Shown piece by piece: positions 1 through 10,210 of a stretch of DNA of 64,000 bases. The notes beneath the pieces are model-generated. The model made no database searches. It was given only the letters and a program-made list of their open reading frames with translations, and was not told the DNA's origin. The stretch lies in the NCBI RefSeq assembly GCF_013368755.1, contig NC_049564.1, forward strand, positions 1,186,001 to 1,250,000. Reading direction: 5' to 3'. The translations under genes were made by a program, and so were the position numbers. The DNA is from Talaromyces rugulosus (taxonomy: Eukaryota > Ascomycota > Eurotiomycetes > Eurotiales > Trichocomaceae). Every line of letters begins with the position of its first letter. Positions within the stretch are counted from its first letter, which is position 1.

Positions 1-269
1 GCTTTGGCGAGAGCGCCGAATGAGATTTGGCGCATTTCTGACTGGACGGCCTCGTTTTCATCGCCGGCTGATTCTGACATGCTGTCTTCTTCTTTTTCGT
101 CGTCATCGTCGTCTTTTTCACTGTCGTCAGAGGCATTGTCGTTCATTTCTGCATCTTCATCGCTCGGCTCGTCCACCTCCTCGTTCGACGAGGATTCGGT
201 GGCGAGGTCGTCCTCATCTTCGTCGTGGCGCGCACGAATCCGCTTATTTAATGCTTCTGAAATTGCCAT
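1..269 (-). CDS. rrp36: rRNA biogenesis protein RRP36, N-terminal part (cut by window edge)
   Basis: Reading the minus strand from the ATG at 267-269, the frame stays open to the window edge, giving about 89 residues. It starts MAISEALNKR. A long acidic Asp/Glu/Ser-rich stretch follows, then QISFGALAKA at the edge. This layout (short N-terminus, acidic low-complexity region, SFGALAKA block) matches fungal RRP36, a nucleolar SSU-processome protein needed for early cleavage of pre-rRNA and 18S production. The conserved C-terminal basic domain lies outside the window, so identification rests on the N-terminal blocks only. It is divergent from the FCP1-domain gene at 737, and the 467 bp between them probably holds both promoters. 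Confidence 0.8.
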   Translation of the reverse strand, partial: MAISEALNKRIRARHDEDEDDLATESSSNEEVDEPSDEDAEMNDNASDDSEKDDDDDEKEEDSMSESAGDENEAVQSEMRQISFGALAK

Positions 270-736
270 TGCGATAATCTCAGCTGTCTAGAATGACAAC
301 CTTGTTAGAAAGTCAACACGATCTGGACCAAGAACTTTTTTTTTTGGCCGCCCCTCGTTCTGCCGTCGGATCAAGGCGGTGAAACTCTAAACCCTTATCG
401 CAACCTTTTTTTTTTCTCTTCAGAAATACTTCATACCGTCAAGCAATTTGTCCCTTTTTTTTGCGCTCAGTCATTCGTTTCATTTAAATAATTTGTGTCA
501 TTATTGTTTGTTTGTTTTTTTGTTCATAAATGTGGAGACACAGGTTGCATTCGTCGGTCCCCGTCATATTCGATTCTTTGCGATTATCGAGCAGAGGTGG
601 ATACATTGTTCAATGTAGAAGAGGTGTACAGGTACTTCGCCGCCCCTCTTCCTATTTTACCCCCCTCTCTATATTTATAGATCTTTATCTATTAACTAAA
701 ATCTTCCTTTTATAGTCCTTCCACGCATCCAATCCG
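270..736. promoter_or_regulatory. Shared 5' region between rrp36 and the FCP1-domain gene
   Basis: No supported gene. The stretch holds several T-runs (around 337-346, 407-416, 457-464) and short ORFs without family resemblance. Because the flanking genes point away from each other, it probably carries both promoters and 5' leaders. This is inferred from orientation only. Confidence 0.5.
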
Positions 737-2794
737 ATGGCCACGGACGATATTTCAGACTCGACGAGTCGGGGCAAACGCAAACATAATCACAATCACG
801 TCGCGAATCCTGCGCATCAGGAGAATAATAACAGCAATGACCCTTCCTCGCAAACCGATGAGCCCACTGCGCAGAGCCAGTGGAAGCCGTTTCACGGTCG
901 ATGGCAGCAGCAGCAGCCCAACCGCACCAAATCCAACAACAATAATAACAATACGCACATTTCGCAGCAGCAGAAAAAGAATGCAAAAGGAAAGGGGAAA
1001 GGAAAGGCGAATGCCAATGCAAATACAGATACCAGCGCAGACCCACCACAACCGCGACGCTCACGTCGGGTGATGAAAGCCCAGCGAAAGGCCGAACAAG
1101 ACGCCCAGAAAGAAGCGCGAAGAATCGCACATGATTTAAAGCAGCTAGGCCGGCAGGTTGCGTGTGATACAACAGCAAACAACAGTACTGCACTGTTTGG
1201 AGATGCCACTACTAGCATGGGCTATGCGGGAAGCCAGGGCGTTGTCGGACCAGCAGCAACGCCTGTCTTTACCGGCTCGAGTCAGGGATATCCATTTTTG
1301 CAGGGACATCAGTCTTTACATGGATTACAATCTTTGCAAAACCCTCGACTCCCGTTGCAATTTCCTTCACAGTTGACAAGCCAACCAGGCTTGGGCCTCT
1401 GGAGCGGAAATCTACAGCAGACAAGCGCCTTGTCAACAAATGCCGGAGTGGAATCTGCCATGCAGGAGGAAGACGCAGAGATTGGAGATTCGGACGCTTC
1501 CAACAATATCAAACAAGTCGATGCAGTCAAGGATGTGTCCCATGCACAAAATCAACAGCCAAGCAGAAAGGCTCCTGCATACCCAGCCCCTGTCCCGACA
1601 GCAAGCTACTTGGAACAGGCAAGCAAGCCGCCAAAGGAGGCGTTAGATTTCATGCAGCCACTTCTCATCATATTGGACTTGAATGGTACTCTATTACACC
1701 GGATAAACAAGAAAATGCCGCCTAGATTTGTGAAAAGGCCTGCCCTAAATCACTTCCTCGAACGGGTCACTGCAAGGCATATGGTTATGGTCTGGTCCAG
1801 CGCACAGCCTGCAACGGTGGAAACGATCTGCAGGCAAATTTTCACGCCGGTGCAGTACGCCAAACTGGTAGCGATTTGGAATCGCACACATCTCGGTCTA
1901 CCAGAGGATCTTTATAGGAACAAGATCCAAGTGTACAAGCAGCTGGAAAGGGTGTGGGCGGACAAAAAGATACAAAGCCAGTACCCCAACAGCAAACACC
2001 GCTGTGGAAAGGCAATTCACCACGTGATAAAATATAACCCACACGCCCCCGTGGAAAATGAAATGACGGGGGTCAATAGTCTCCGCTGGGACCAGTCCAA
2101 CACCGTCCTAATCGACGACAGCCGCCTCAAAGCCGCCGCCAACCCGTACAACATCTTCGAAGTCCCCGAGTTCACAAACAAACCCAACGATGACGACGAA
2201 CTAGTCCTGAAAGCCTTGCTAGAACGAATCAAATTCATCGCCAAGTCCAACGACGTCAGTCGCTGCCTCCGCTCTTGGAGCGAGCAAGGCGGCGAAGGTA
2301 TCACGATGGATCGTGGTCACATCCTTGACGTCGCCCGTGACGAAATGACCCATGGACCACAGATCCGTAGTACGAATAAAAAAAAGCTGCAGGCGATCAC
2401 AAAGGATCTCACCAAGGCCGATGAAAAGACCGACGACAAGGTCCGGCGCTTGATTAGAAGGGACAAGAAGATGGGTCACAGAACCTTGCTAAAGCCAACC
2501 CCGCCTCCTATGCCCTTACTTCAAACGGAGGAGGATAGGGAAAAGACAGCGAAAATAGCAGGTGAAAAAGGAGACGAGTTTCAGGACGACGGCGAAACTA
2601 CTGGCTCCATATCATCGTTGCTAGACTCGCCAGAATTATTATCGGAAGAATCGGAATCAGAGTACGTTGTGAACTTGGAACGAAGCGGGAGTGCATTTTT
2701 AACAAAGAAAAAAATGTACAGGGAGAAAAAAAAGGGGAAAGGCAAACGAGCAACTTCTAACAAGGATCGCGGTCAGGGTGATCAGGATGATTGA
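737..2794 (+). CDS. FCP1-homology (NIF/HAD phosphatase-like) domain protein, 685 aa
   Basis: Single-exon gene. Residues 1-300 are low complexity: His/Asn/Gln-rich, then Lys-rich, then Gln/Leu-rich. The FCP1-homology domain begins near residue 308 with LLIILDLNGTLLHR and contains the later HAD block VLIDDSR (Asp460-Asp461). Family members are Asp-nucleophile phosphatases, some acting on the RNA polymerase II C-terminal domain. In the first HAD motif the usual DxDGT/V reads DLNGT. The nucleophile Asp314 is present, but the second Asp, which acts as acid/base, is Asn. The same spelling is known to me from other fungal NIF-domain proteins. The C-terminus is basic (KKKMYREKKKGKGKR), suggesting a nuclear protein. 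The substrate is unknown. Confidence 0.8.
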   Translation: MATDDISDSTSRGKRKHNHNHVANPAHQENNNSNDPSSQTDEPTAQSQWKPFHGRWQQQQPNRTKSNNNNNNTHISQQQKKNAKGKGKGKANANANTDTSADPPQPRRSRRVMKAQRKAEQDAQKEARRIAHDLKQLGRQVACDTTANNSTALFGDATTSMGYAGSQGVVGPAATPVFTGSSQGYPFLQGHQSLHGLQSLQNPRLPLQFPSQLTSQPGLGLWSGNLQQTSALSTNAGVESAMQEEDAEIGDSDASNNIKQVDAVKDVSHAQNQQPSRKAPAYPAPVPTASYLEQASKPPKEALDFMQPLLIILDLNGTLLHRINKKMPPRFVKRPALNHFLERVTARHMVMVWSSAQPATVETICRQIFTPVQYAKLVAIWNRTHLGLPEDLYRNKIQVYKQLERVWADKKIQSQYPNSKHRCGKAIHHVIKYNPHAPVENEMTGVNSLRWDQSNTVLIDDSRLKAAANPYNIFEVPEFTNKPNDDDELVLKALLERIKFIAKSNDVSRCLRSWSEQGGEGITMDRGHILDVARDEMTHGPQIRSTNKKKLQAITKDLTKADEKTDDKVRRLIRRDKKMGHRTLLKPTPPPMPLLQTEEDREKTAKIAGEKGDEFQDDGETTGSISSLLDSPELLSEESESEYVVNLERSGSAFLTKKKMYREKKKGKGKRATSNKDRGQGDQDD

Positions 2795-3158
2795 TTGAGT
2801 GTCCTCTCACCAGGTTGTATCATTGCAAATGTCGAAATTGACTGAATATAGATTCTTCGACATCTTTTCTCTGGTCGAAACATCTCACTTTGTTCAGTTA
2901 TCTGATTATCACCCGTGTACATTATAATCACTTTAAGAAAACTGGAAACAGTGAACTTCTAATTGACTTGTTCATATCATCCTTGATTTGACATGTTTTA
3001 TTCGTAAGCTAGGCATAAACGTCACGCATAAACTATTTTCATCAAACAAAAGAAAAAATTAAGGACCACTCTCTAATGCGAGAAGTTGAAGTTTTCACAG
3101 AGGGAATCTGTCAAGAGAAAAGGGGGGGTAATTTTAAAAGATGATCGTAGCGTTTCGT
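2795..3158. other. Convergent intergenic region, 3' UTRs
   Basis: AT-rich spacer between two convergent genes. No ORF, RNA gene or repeat was recognised. It presumably holds both 3' UTRs and polyadenylation sites. Confidence 0.5.
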
Positions 3159-4720
3159 TTATTTGAAAACGTGGCCATCAGCAAAGGCAAACTCCTTGCC
3201 TTCACGGACGACAGGGACGTCCCAAGCCCAGAGGTCGTCAATCAGCTTACGGTCCTCTTCGCTAGTGTGGTCGAGCTTCTTGAACTCATAGCTTTCCCAG
3301 TCAGGGGCGACATCGAAAGCGGGGATGGCCTCCTGGCCACGGACCAAGAAGACACCTCGGATGAGGCAGTCGTAGTTCTGTCCATAAACACCAGCAGCAC
3401 CGAAGAGGTATTTGCGAGAAGCCTCGAGACGAGCGAAGAAGCCACCAATCAAGTTGTTAGCCATGAAGGTAAGCTTGAGCTCATTGTTATATTTGTAGTC
3501 AACAAGCCACAGGGAGTACTCCTCGGGCTTGTAGTTCTGCCAGAACCAGGGAAGGGCGACAGGGCGAGTGTCCTCGTTCGAGTATTGACGCTTCCACTCG
3601 TCGAGGACGAGAGTGGGCTTGCCAAGAGCTTCGAGAGGGTGCTTGGGCTTGGGAGCAGGCTTGGGTTCATCTTCCTCCTCCTCAGCGGCCTTAGGAGCAG
3701 CCTTGGGGGCTTCCTTCTTAGGCTTCTCTTCCTTCTTGGGGGGAGTGTACTTGACAGCCTCCTCCACAAGGACGGGGTTCTCAACAACAGCCTGGTAAAT
3801 AGACTGGTTGATCACGGTAGTGTACCAACGAGCGATGGCAGGGTGTTCAGAGCGGAACTTCTTGTCCAGAACGGTGGCAAAGGCGCGGGAGATGGAGGCG
3901 GAAGCAAAGATATCGGCAAGGGTCAGACGCTCACCAACGAGGTAAGTCTGGGCAGTGAGGTGCTTCTCAAGAACGGCCAAGTTGGTGAGAGCAGTCTTGG
4001 CGGCATCCTCAACATTCTTCTTGTTGTAGGGGTCCAATCCAAGGAGAGGGCGGTACCAAGAACCGACGCGGGGGAGGAGCTCGGAGTTGGCATAGGACAT
4101 CCAGCGAAGGATGGAAGCGTAGTCTTGCTTGGTCTTGCCCAAAAGAGTGGTCTTCTCATTTTGGGAGGTGACTGAGGCTTATTGTTAGCTAGTGAAACAC
4201 GTGGGTGAAAATTTCAACATTGGCGGCACAAATAAGCAAGCAACATCGTGTCAATCAGAGTTGTTGGTTATCAACATGATTTGTTTTTTTTTATTTTAAA
4301 AAAATCTTATGACAGGGATAACAGAATAGATCATCATAGAACAGGGGATTATGCTGCTGTGGAACGGAGAAGGAAGAAAAAATCTTTAAGGGGGAAACAA
4401 ACGTACTGTAGATGGCAATGGCAATGGCCTCAGTCAGGACGAAGCCGTTGGCGCCGACGAAAGTAGGGATCTTTCCGAGAGCATTGAGGCTGCGGTATTC
4501 GGCAGAGTTCTTGAAGGCAGCGTCAGGAGCAACGTCAATCTCGACGAACTCAAGGTCGAGCTCGTTGGCCTTGGCTGCCACCCGAGCTGGGATGGTGCGG
4601 GGGTTGGTCTGCGAGTTGGCATGTTAACGAGCTGTATGTGGTGGCGGTTTGGATTCGAAACAGAATCGAGTTCCAGGGCGTTGTACTTACGGGAACACCG
4701 TACAGCTTTCCGAAAGACAT
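3159..4720 (-). CDS. Translation elongation factor eEF1B gamma, 414 aa, 3 exons
   Basis: Exons: 4691-4720 (MSFGKLYGVP), 4407-4608 and 3159-4171, joined by GTAAG, GTACGT donors and CAG acceptors with phases that close exactly to 415 codons including the stop. The N-terminal GST-like thioredoxin part is in exons 1-2 and the GST C-terminal helical part opens exon 3 (TSQNEKTTLLGKTKQDY). A Lys/Glu/Ala/Pro-rich linker follows, then the EF1G C-terminal domain (ALPWFWQNYKPEEYSLW, near residue 280). In the eEF1B complex the gamma subunit anchors the nucleotide-exchange subunit that recharges eEF1A. Length agrees with the family (about 410 aa). Strong codon bias, with many C-ending codons, fits a highly expressed gene. 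A 344-aa ORF on the opposite strand is its shadow. Confidence 0.96.
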
Positions 4721-5062
4721 CGTGGAAGAATGCGAGACTTTTGTGGCTGGGAAGAGAGGAAGAGGACGATGGAGGGGGAGAAGAAAGGGGAGGCGGGAAA
4801 AGGAAAAAAAAAATAGCAACTAGCGGCCCGCCAAGCGTCTGCCGCCTCTGTGCGAATCAGGCGCAGGCTCGGGCCGGATCATCTTTTTCGGGCTAGTGTC
4901 GTCACGTGATGCCAAGACCCCCGACGCAGAACGCCAAATTTCACGGCCATGAGATGCTTGAATATCATATCATTCAACCAAACGACTGCAATTCGCGTCG
5001 GCGACCAGACAGCGGACTCTATTTTGGTGGCGTCGACAGCGGCTCCCCTGCCGTAGGACACA
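4721..5062. promoter_or_regulatory. Bidirectional promoter of eEF1B-gamma and mitochondrial uS9
   Basis: 342 bp between divergent start codons. It includes a purine-rich block (on the + strand) just upstream of the eEF1B-gamma ATG, read as a pyrimidine tract in its leader. No other gene was found. Confidence 0.5.
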
Positions 5063-6057
5063 ATGGCTTTGCAGCGATCAAGATGCCTCTCACGGGGCGT
5101 CGGCGAAGCTGTCTTGTCCGCTGCAACCTCAACCACCGCAAGGCCCATGGGCCCTCTCTCGCTGAGAGTCAAACAGATGCGCCAATTCTCTACGACGCCT
5201 CGGAGGCGAGAGCTTGAAGAGATCAAGGCAGCTCCGCCCATCGAACTCGGCAAATTCGCTGTCTCCCCTACCCGCATTATTCCCGCGTCGCCGTCCTATT
5301 TCTCCGGCAGTCCCAAGTTCATTGACCACCAAATCAAACTAGAAGCCTTCTTGGACAAGTACTCATCTATGCCAACAGTATCAGCTACTGAAGCGCCTCG
5401 AATGGCCTGGTTTAAATTAGCCCAATTCCGCGACTTTCTCGGAGAGCCTATTCCTGCGAAGAAATACAAGAACTTCCAAAAAGTTCTCCAGCGTCTTAAT
5501 CGCATCCAACCGTCTATTGCTCCGCCAGCAGTGCGTTCCGCGCTAAATGATTATGTCCGACCCGGTAACCCATATGCCAATAAGCCAGCCCCAAGAGAGG
5601 TGGATGAGTTTGGTCGTGGCCGAGGAAAGGGGAAACGAAAGGAGTCCTCGGCCGTTGTCTCTCTTGTGGAAGGTGAGGGACAGGTGATGGTAAATGATCG
5701 AAACATTGTCGATGTGTTTCCTCGTGTTCACGACCGAGAGAGTGCACTGTGGGCATTGCGATGTACAGCACGACTCGACAAATACAACGTCTGGGCCAGA
5801 GTTTCCGGTGGAGGAGTCACTGGCCAGGCAGAGGCAATTACATTGGCTGTTGGTCGTGCCTTGATGGTGCATGAGCCTGCATTGAAGCCAATTTTGCGGC
5901 AAGGTAAGCTTTCCCTAGTATACATACATATATATATGGAGCGTGGCTAACTTATTCCACTGCAGCTGGAGTTATCACGGTCGATGCCCGTCGTGTGGAG
6001 AGGAAGAAGCCTGGCCACGTGAAAGCACGAAAGATGCCTACCTGGGTCAAGCGGTGA
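5063..6057 (+). CDS. Mitochondrial small-subunit ribosomal protein uS9m (MRPS9), 310 aa, 2 exons
   Basis: Exons 5063-5903 and 5966-6057. Donor GTAAGC and acceptor TGCAG join phase 1 to give 311 codons with the stop. The N-terminus is Arg/Ser/Ala-rich with [10 protein letters not shown], typical of a mitochondrial presequence. The C-terminal third is the S9 fold: [17 protein letters not shown], then [21 protein letters not shown], and the basic end [17 protein letters not shown] that in bacterial S9 reaches into the decoding centre (usual ending KxxARR...KR). The protein is far longer than bacterial S9 because of a fungal N-terminal extension. Divergent from eEF1B-gamma. Confidence 0.93.
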
Positions 6058-8803
6058 TCTGTCGGCACGTCTATCCTTTTCTTCTATACTGTATTATGCC
6101 ACAACTTGGTGGAAACGACCTTGTATTTATTTATCATTGCATCCTGCTCAGGTAAAGGTTTATTTGTCTAGATAATTGGCATCTTTTAAAGGAATTTGTA
6201 GGTCTAAAATATATCCTCTAGTTAATATCTGCTATCGATAATACCGAGTAAAAGACTCGAGAGGCTCAAATAGGCAGTCAGTATGGCGCTATACCGGAAG
6301 GGGAAAGAGCACATATATAGGCGGTGACCAGCGGCAGAACGGGGTGCAGTCCCAGGATTCCGTCTCATATTAGTATTTAATAATATTCCGGAATGCGCAA
6401 CTAGTTCAAACTAATATTATGCACGTCATCTTAGTTGGCGCTCTACTCCAGATGCTATCAGAACGCATGAAACCATGAAGCAGGACTTTGCCACAGGGAG
6501 AAGAAGAAGAAGAAGAAGCAATCTGCGTTTGAAGGGGAGAGAGAGTAGCAGCGAGGTACGCAGCCACCCCCCTGCTATGTTTCAAATAGTGCCCAATGGC
6601 GACCCGGTCGTAAACATGCAGTCCTACAGTGCTACAAGAATCCGCCGGTGGCATTGGATACACTTGGTCAGCTCAAGGTACCGAGCTTTCCAAAAATCGA
6701 AATCCAGTGCAACGCCGAACGGTCGTGCAGGGCTCTCGGAACCGGAACTCCCTTTAGATCGTTTCGGAAGTGTTCGGAGATCCTATGATGATCCTTATTA
6801 TTTCAACAAAAAGCACAGATTCTCTTTCTTTTTTTTTTATTACAAACGGTCTCGCAGCGCCCTGGCTTGTTAGCGCGTCTCAACTAGTGGCAAATGTATT
6901 AGACTTACCAACAGCCCAGTCGAGCTGACATGAATTAGTTACAACTTACTGGTAATTGCCTGTCTGCCCGACGCTACCTTGGAAACAGTAAGGAGTTTTG
7001 TAGATTCAAACCTAAATCCGAGTCCTAATAGTCGACACCGAGCGCGTACGTACATACACAAGCCATACGAGGTCTATAATCGGTCAACTAAGGACTCGGA
7101 ACATTGCTGCACGCTGCTGCAGGTCCCCGAAAAGGAGGCTATGTATGATCTGATGGAGAGGACACACGGGCCATGGAAAATGTGAGGTCTGAAGACAGTA
7201 CGGAGTACAGACTCTACAGGGTACAGAGTATTCGAAGAGGCTATGAAATCATAGATCAGGCGCTCCGTTCATTTTTGTCCAACATTGGAGCCCAACTGAG
7301 TCATTGCCTTGGCGCTATTGATCTCCGCAAGCGTTATTTAGTCGCGTCGATAATAATAGAAAAAAAAATTAATTAGGATCGTGATTGTTTCCTTAAAACC
7401 CGCTAGGGCCGAGTAGTTTAATGAGTGGACTCCGTGTAATTCTATAACGAGCGGGTCCTGCATGTACGTTACAGTATGTATTTTAATTTGTTTTGCGGTT
7501 TGTAACTTTGTAGTTAGTATCCACGGCCAATATTACTACCATACACTATAGTACTAAGCCTGGCGATTCTTAATAATTGCCCTACTATCACTTGGTACTA
7601 TAGTACTTCCCTATTATTACCATTCCTCCTGCTCCTACGGAGTACTACCTGACCAAGACATCTACTAGAGTCACAGTGCACGCCGCTCAACTGCCGCGTA
7701 CAGGCACACCTCCGCCTGAAAAGGTTATATGTGGATCCAAAACAAATGGATAAGTATAAAAAAGAAATAATGAAAAGAAAAAAAAGGGCTGTAAACATAG
7801 TTTGCTAGCCTCACCATTCTTCAGCCATTGTAATTGCTTTTCTTGTTTCTGCTGTGCCTAAAAACCGATCCCAGCTGCCTCTTCAGCATATAGTTCTTGC
7901 TCCCAACCCTAACTTTGCCACAAGCCTGGCCTAAGCAAGTAACAAGCAAGAGGGAAAATCCCCCAAGGCATCAACTCTGAAGAGCCCAAGAGACCTCTTA
8001 CTCTTTGCCTACTTCAAGTGCCCCCGATTATCTTCCCCGGCTGAACTCCGGCGCTCTTCAGGCCCCCGCCAGTGCTGGCTGGTTATAATCCAAGTTGCTG
8101 CCATCCCACTCTTGCCTGATTATAACTAAGACAGGGCCCAACACTGCAACGCCTAACAGCCTGTGTTGAACAGTTCAAGGACCGGTCTCTCGTGTGCTCG
8201 GTGCAGTGGGATCACTCGTGTGAATCAATATTTCCCCTCCTTCCGTCCACTTCTCCCTCTCCGTCTCCCTCTCTCTCTTCGACTCGCTCATCTTCGTACT
8301 GGCAAAAAGCACCAAAACTGCCATCGACGAGAGAACTCAGTAACGCCTTCCAACTTGCGACCATTCCGCCCAAATCGTGAAATCTGGCTGTCGACGGTCT
8401 TTGTTGAGCGGTGGCTTGTCTAGAATAGACCTACCCACCATCTTCTCCCAATACGGATAGCTAACAACGCAGTGTGACCTGCGCACTCATCGGTGAATCT
8501 GGGTCCCTACAAGCCTTCTGATCAGAGTCATTGTTTTGTTCTCCTCGCTGTGCCAATACAGGTAGACCTTCTTCGCAAGCACTTATCGCCAGTACCATGC
8601 TAATCAATCTATTCTCCGATTTAGGAAACGTCTGTCGAACAGAAGGGTGGAGCGAGAACACGCGGGAAAAAAACCCCCTCAGGGCTAAAAAGGCATAGAA
8701 AACCCTCGTCGCAAAGCTGGATCTGTATCCAAGCCCCCCCTTCTCGCCTCCGACGTCTCGAAAGGGTACCGCCTTCGATTCGTTGGGAGGCGGGCCTCGT
8801 GGA
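6058..8803. other. 2.7-kb region without a recognised gene; distal part probably the 5' region of the Q-rich gene
   Basis: No ORF here shows a family signature, codon bias or splice-supported extension, and I found no tRNA boxes. Short simple-sequence tracts occur, for example an AGA run near 6500-6516 and T-runs near 6826-6838. From about 8160 to 8800 the sequence becomes pyrimidine-rich (CTCCCTCTC tracts), as is common in fungal 5' leaders, so this part is probably promoter and leader of the gene starting at 8804. Confidence 0.45.
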
Positions 8804-10210
8804 ATGGATGGCGACAACACAAAGCAGGATGATCCCTCTTCTTTCCCATCTAGCTTTAATCTGTCACAGCACCTCGTGCAACAACATATGTCTCCTCGCC
8901 ACTCAACAGAGCGCTTTCGACGCCCAACCACACCCAGAGCAAATAGAGCGCCTTCATCTCATGGCCGGGGAAGGACCCATGTACCCGACTATGCGACGTA
9001 CGGATATCCGGCAGCGCAGCCCTCCTCCTCCTCATCCTCGTCCTTGGCGAGTGGCTCCCTGCAGAGCGTGGCTTTGCCCTTCCAGGATCCCTTATCGCCA
9101 GAGTCAGTCAGACAACAGTATTCACGGCGTCAAGCTAGTTCCCAGGACTTCAGTTACCCGCTTCACCCCCAGCAGCAGCAGTCTCCTTATGACCCCGGGC
9201 TAGTCTACGGGCTCGCTCAGCCAGGCTCGGCACAGGTAGCTTATAACATAGGCATGTTCCAACCTCGTTCTGCTGAGTCACTAGAGCCTATGACCCCTCA
9301 GTTTGGTGTTTCACAGTATCTTGAGTCATCGGAACACGTAGGTGAAGACCTGACTCATTACTTAAATACCCAGAGACAGCCATACCAGCAAGGAAGTCCA
9401 TCAACCCAATCTACCTCAGCATACCCAAACACAATAAACAGCTACAACCCTGCCAGGGCAGTCGACAATATGGACCAGCAACAGCAATACCACCAATACC
9501 ACCAGCAGCAGCACCAGCAGCAACCCCAGGAGGAACACCAGCAATACAATAAAAAAAATCCCATATATTGGGAACCCCCCTACATGGACTATTCACTGTC
9601 TTTGAAGACTGCATTTAGTTACACGTCTGAAGGACGGCTGGAAGAATCAATGAGGTTGACTATTGAACTCTCGACATGGCTCGTCAATAATGCTAAAGAG
9701 CTCGGTAAGAATACATGCCTGCTTTATTCTATATCTTATGCCATTATAATAGTTACTGTTTCTATCAAGTTTTAAGCTAACACGTCACTCCTGACAGGCC
9801 TCTTCCGAGACGATCCAGCGCGGCATGAGTGGCATCAAGGTCTGTGGAGGGACTTAAACCACTGCTGGCTTGCCATCTTCCAAAAACAAAAAGACGTTAC
9901 CAGCAGCCTCGTGCCAGGATCAGGTCAGATACGGGAGGCTGCGAATCTACTGACATATTGGGTCCTGAAAAATGCGGGCAATACACTCATCGGTCTCTGT
10001 GACCAGTTAGCGGGGGAAGGGCTAGTCGATTATGAAATGGGTGTTTGGGAGAATGAGATTATCAGCAGTAAGAAAAGATCCCATTTCTAATATAGAGGCT
10101 ATCTAACCAGTCTCGACGCTATAGTCATTGAGCAATGTTTAGATAATCCTCCACCGCCTTTGTGGGAATTGCGAGCATCGCGGAGATTTCCTCCGCGTTC
10201 TCTACCATAG
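8804..10210 (+). CDS. Conserved-looking Q-rich protein of unknown function, 418 aa, 3 exons
   Basis: Exons 8804-9704, 9798-10067 and 10125-10210. Donors (GTAAGA, GTAAGA) and acceptors (ACAG, ATAG) join in phase to 419 codons, which supports a real gene. The first ATG (8804) is in good context. Residues 1-260 are low complexity (Ser, Pro, Gln, His), with a Gln/His tract near residues 225-255. The C-terminal 150 residues are ordered-looking and Trp-rich (KNPIYWEPPYMDYSLSL; HEWHQGLWRDLNHCW; LLTYWVLKNAGNTLIGLCDQL). It has no signal peptide, no membrane segment and no DNA-binding motif that I recognise. A regulatory or scaffold role is conceivable from the composition, but no function can be assigned. 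Confidence 0.75.

Noticed and set aside
3141..4175. 344-aa open frame on the + strand
   Set aside because: Antisense shadow of eEF1B-gamma, whose protein family identity and strong codon bias explain the open frame.
7000..7460. Possible tRNA-like sequence in the 6.1-8.8 kb gap
   Set aside because: GATTCAAACC and GGGTCCTG resemble box fragments, but no paired A box, acceptor stem or anticodon arm could be formed.
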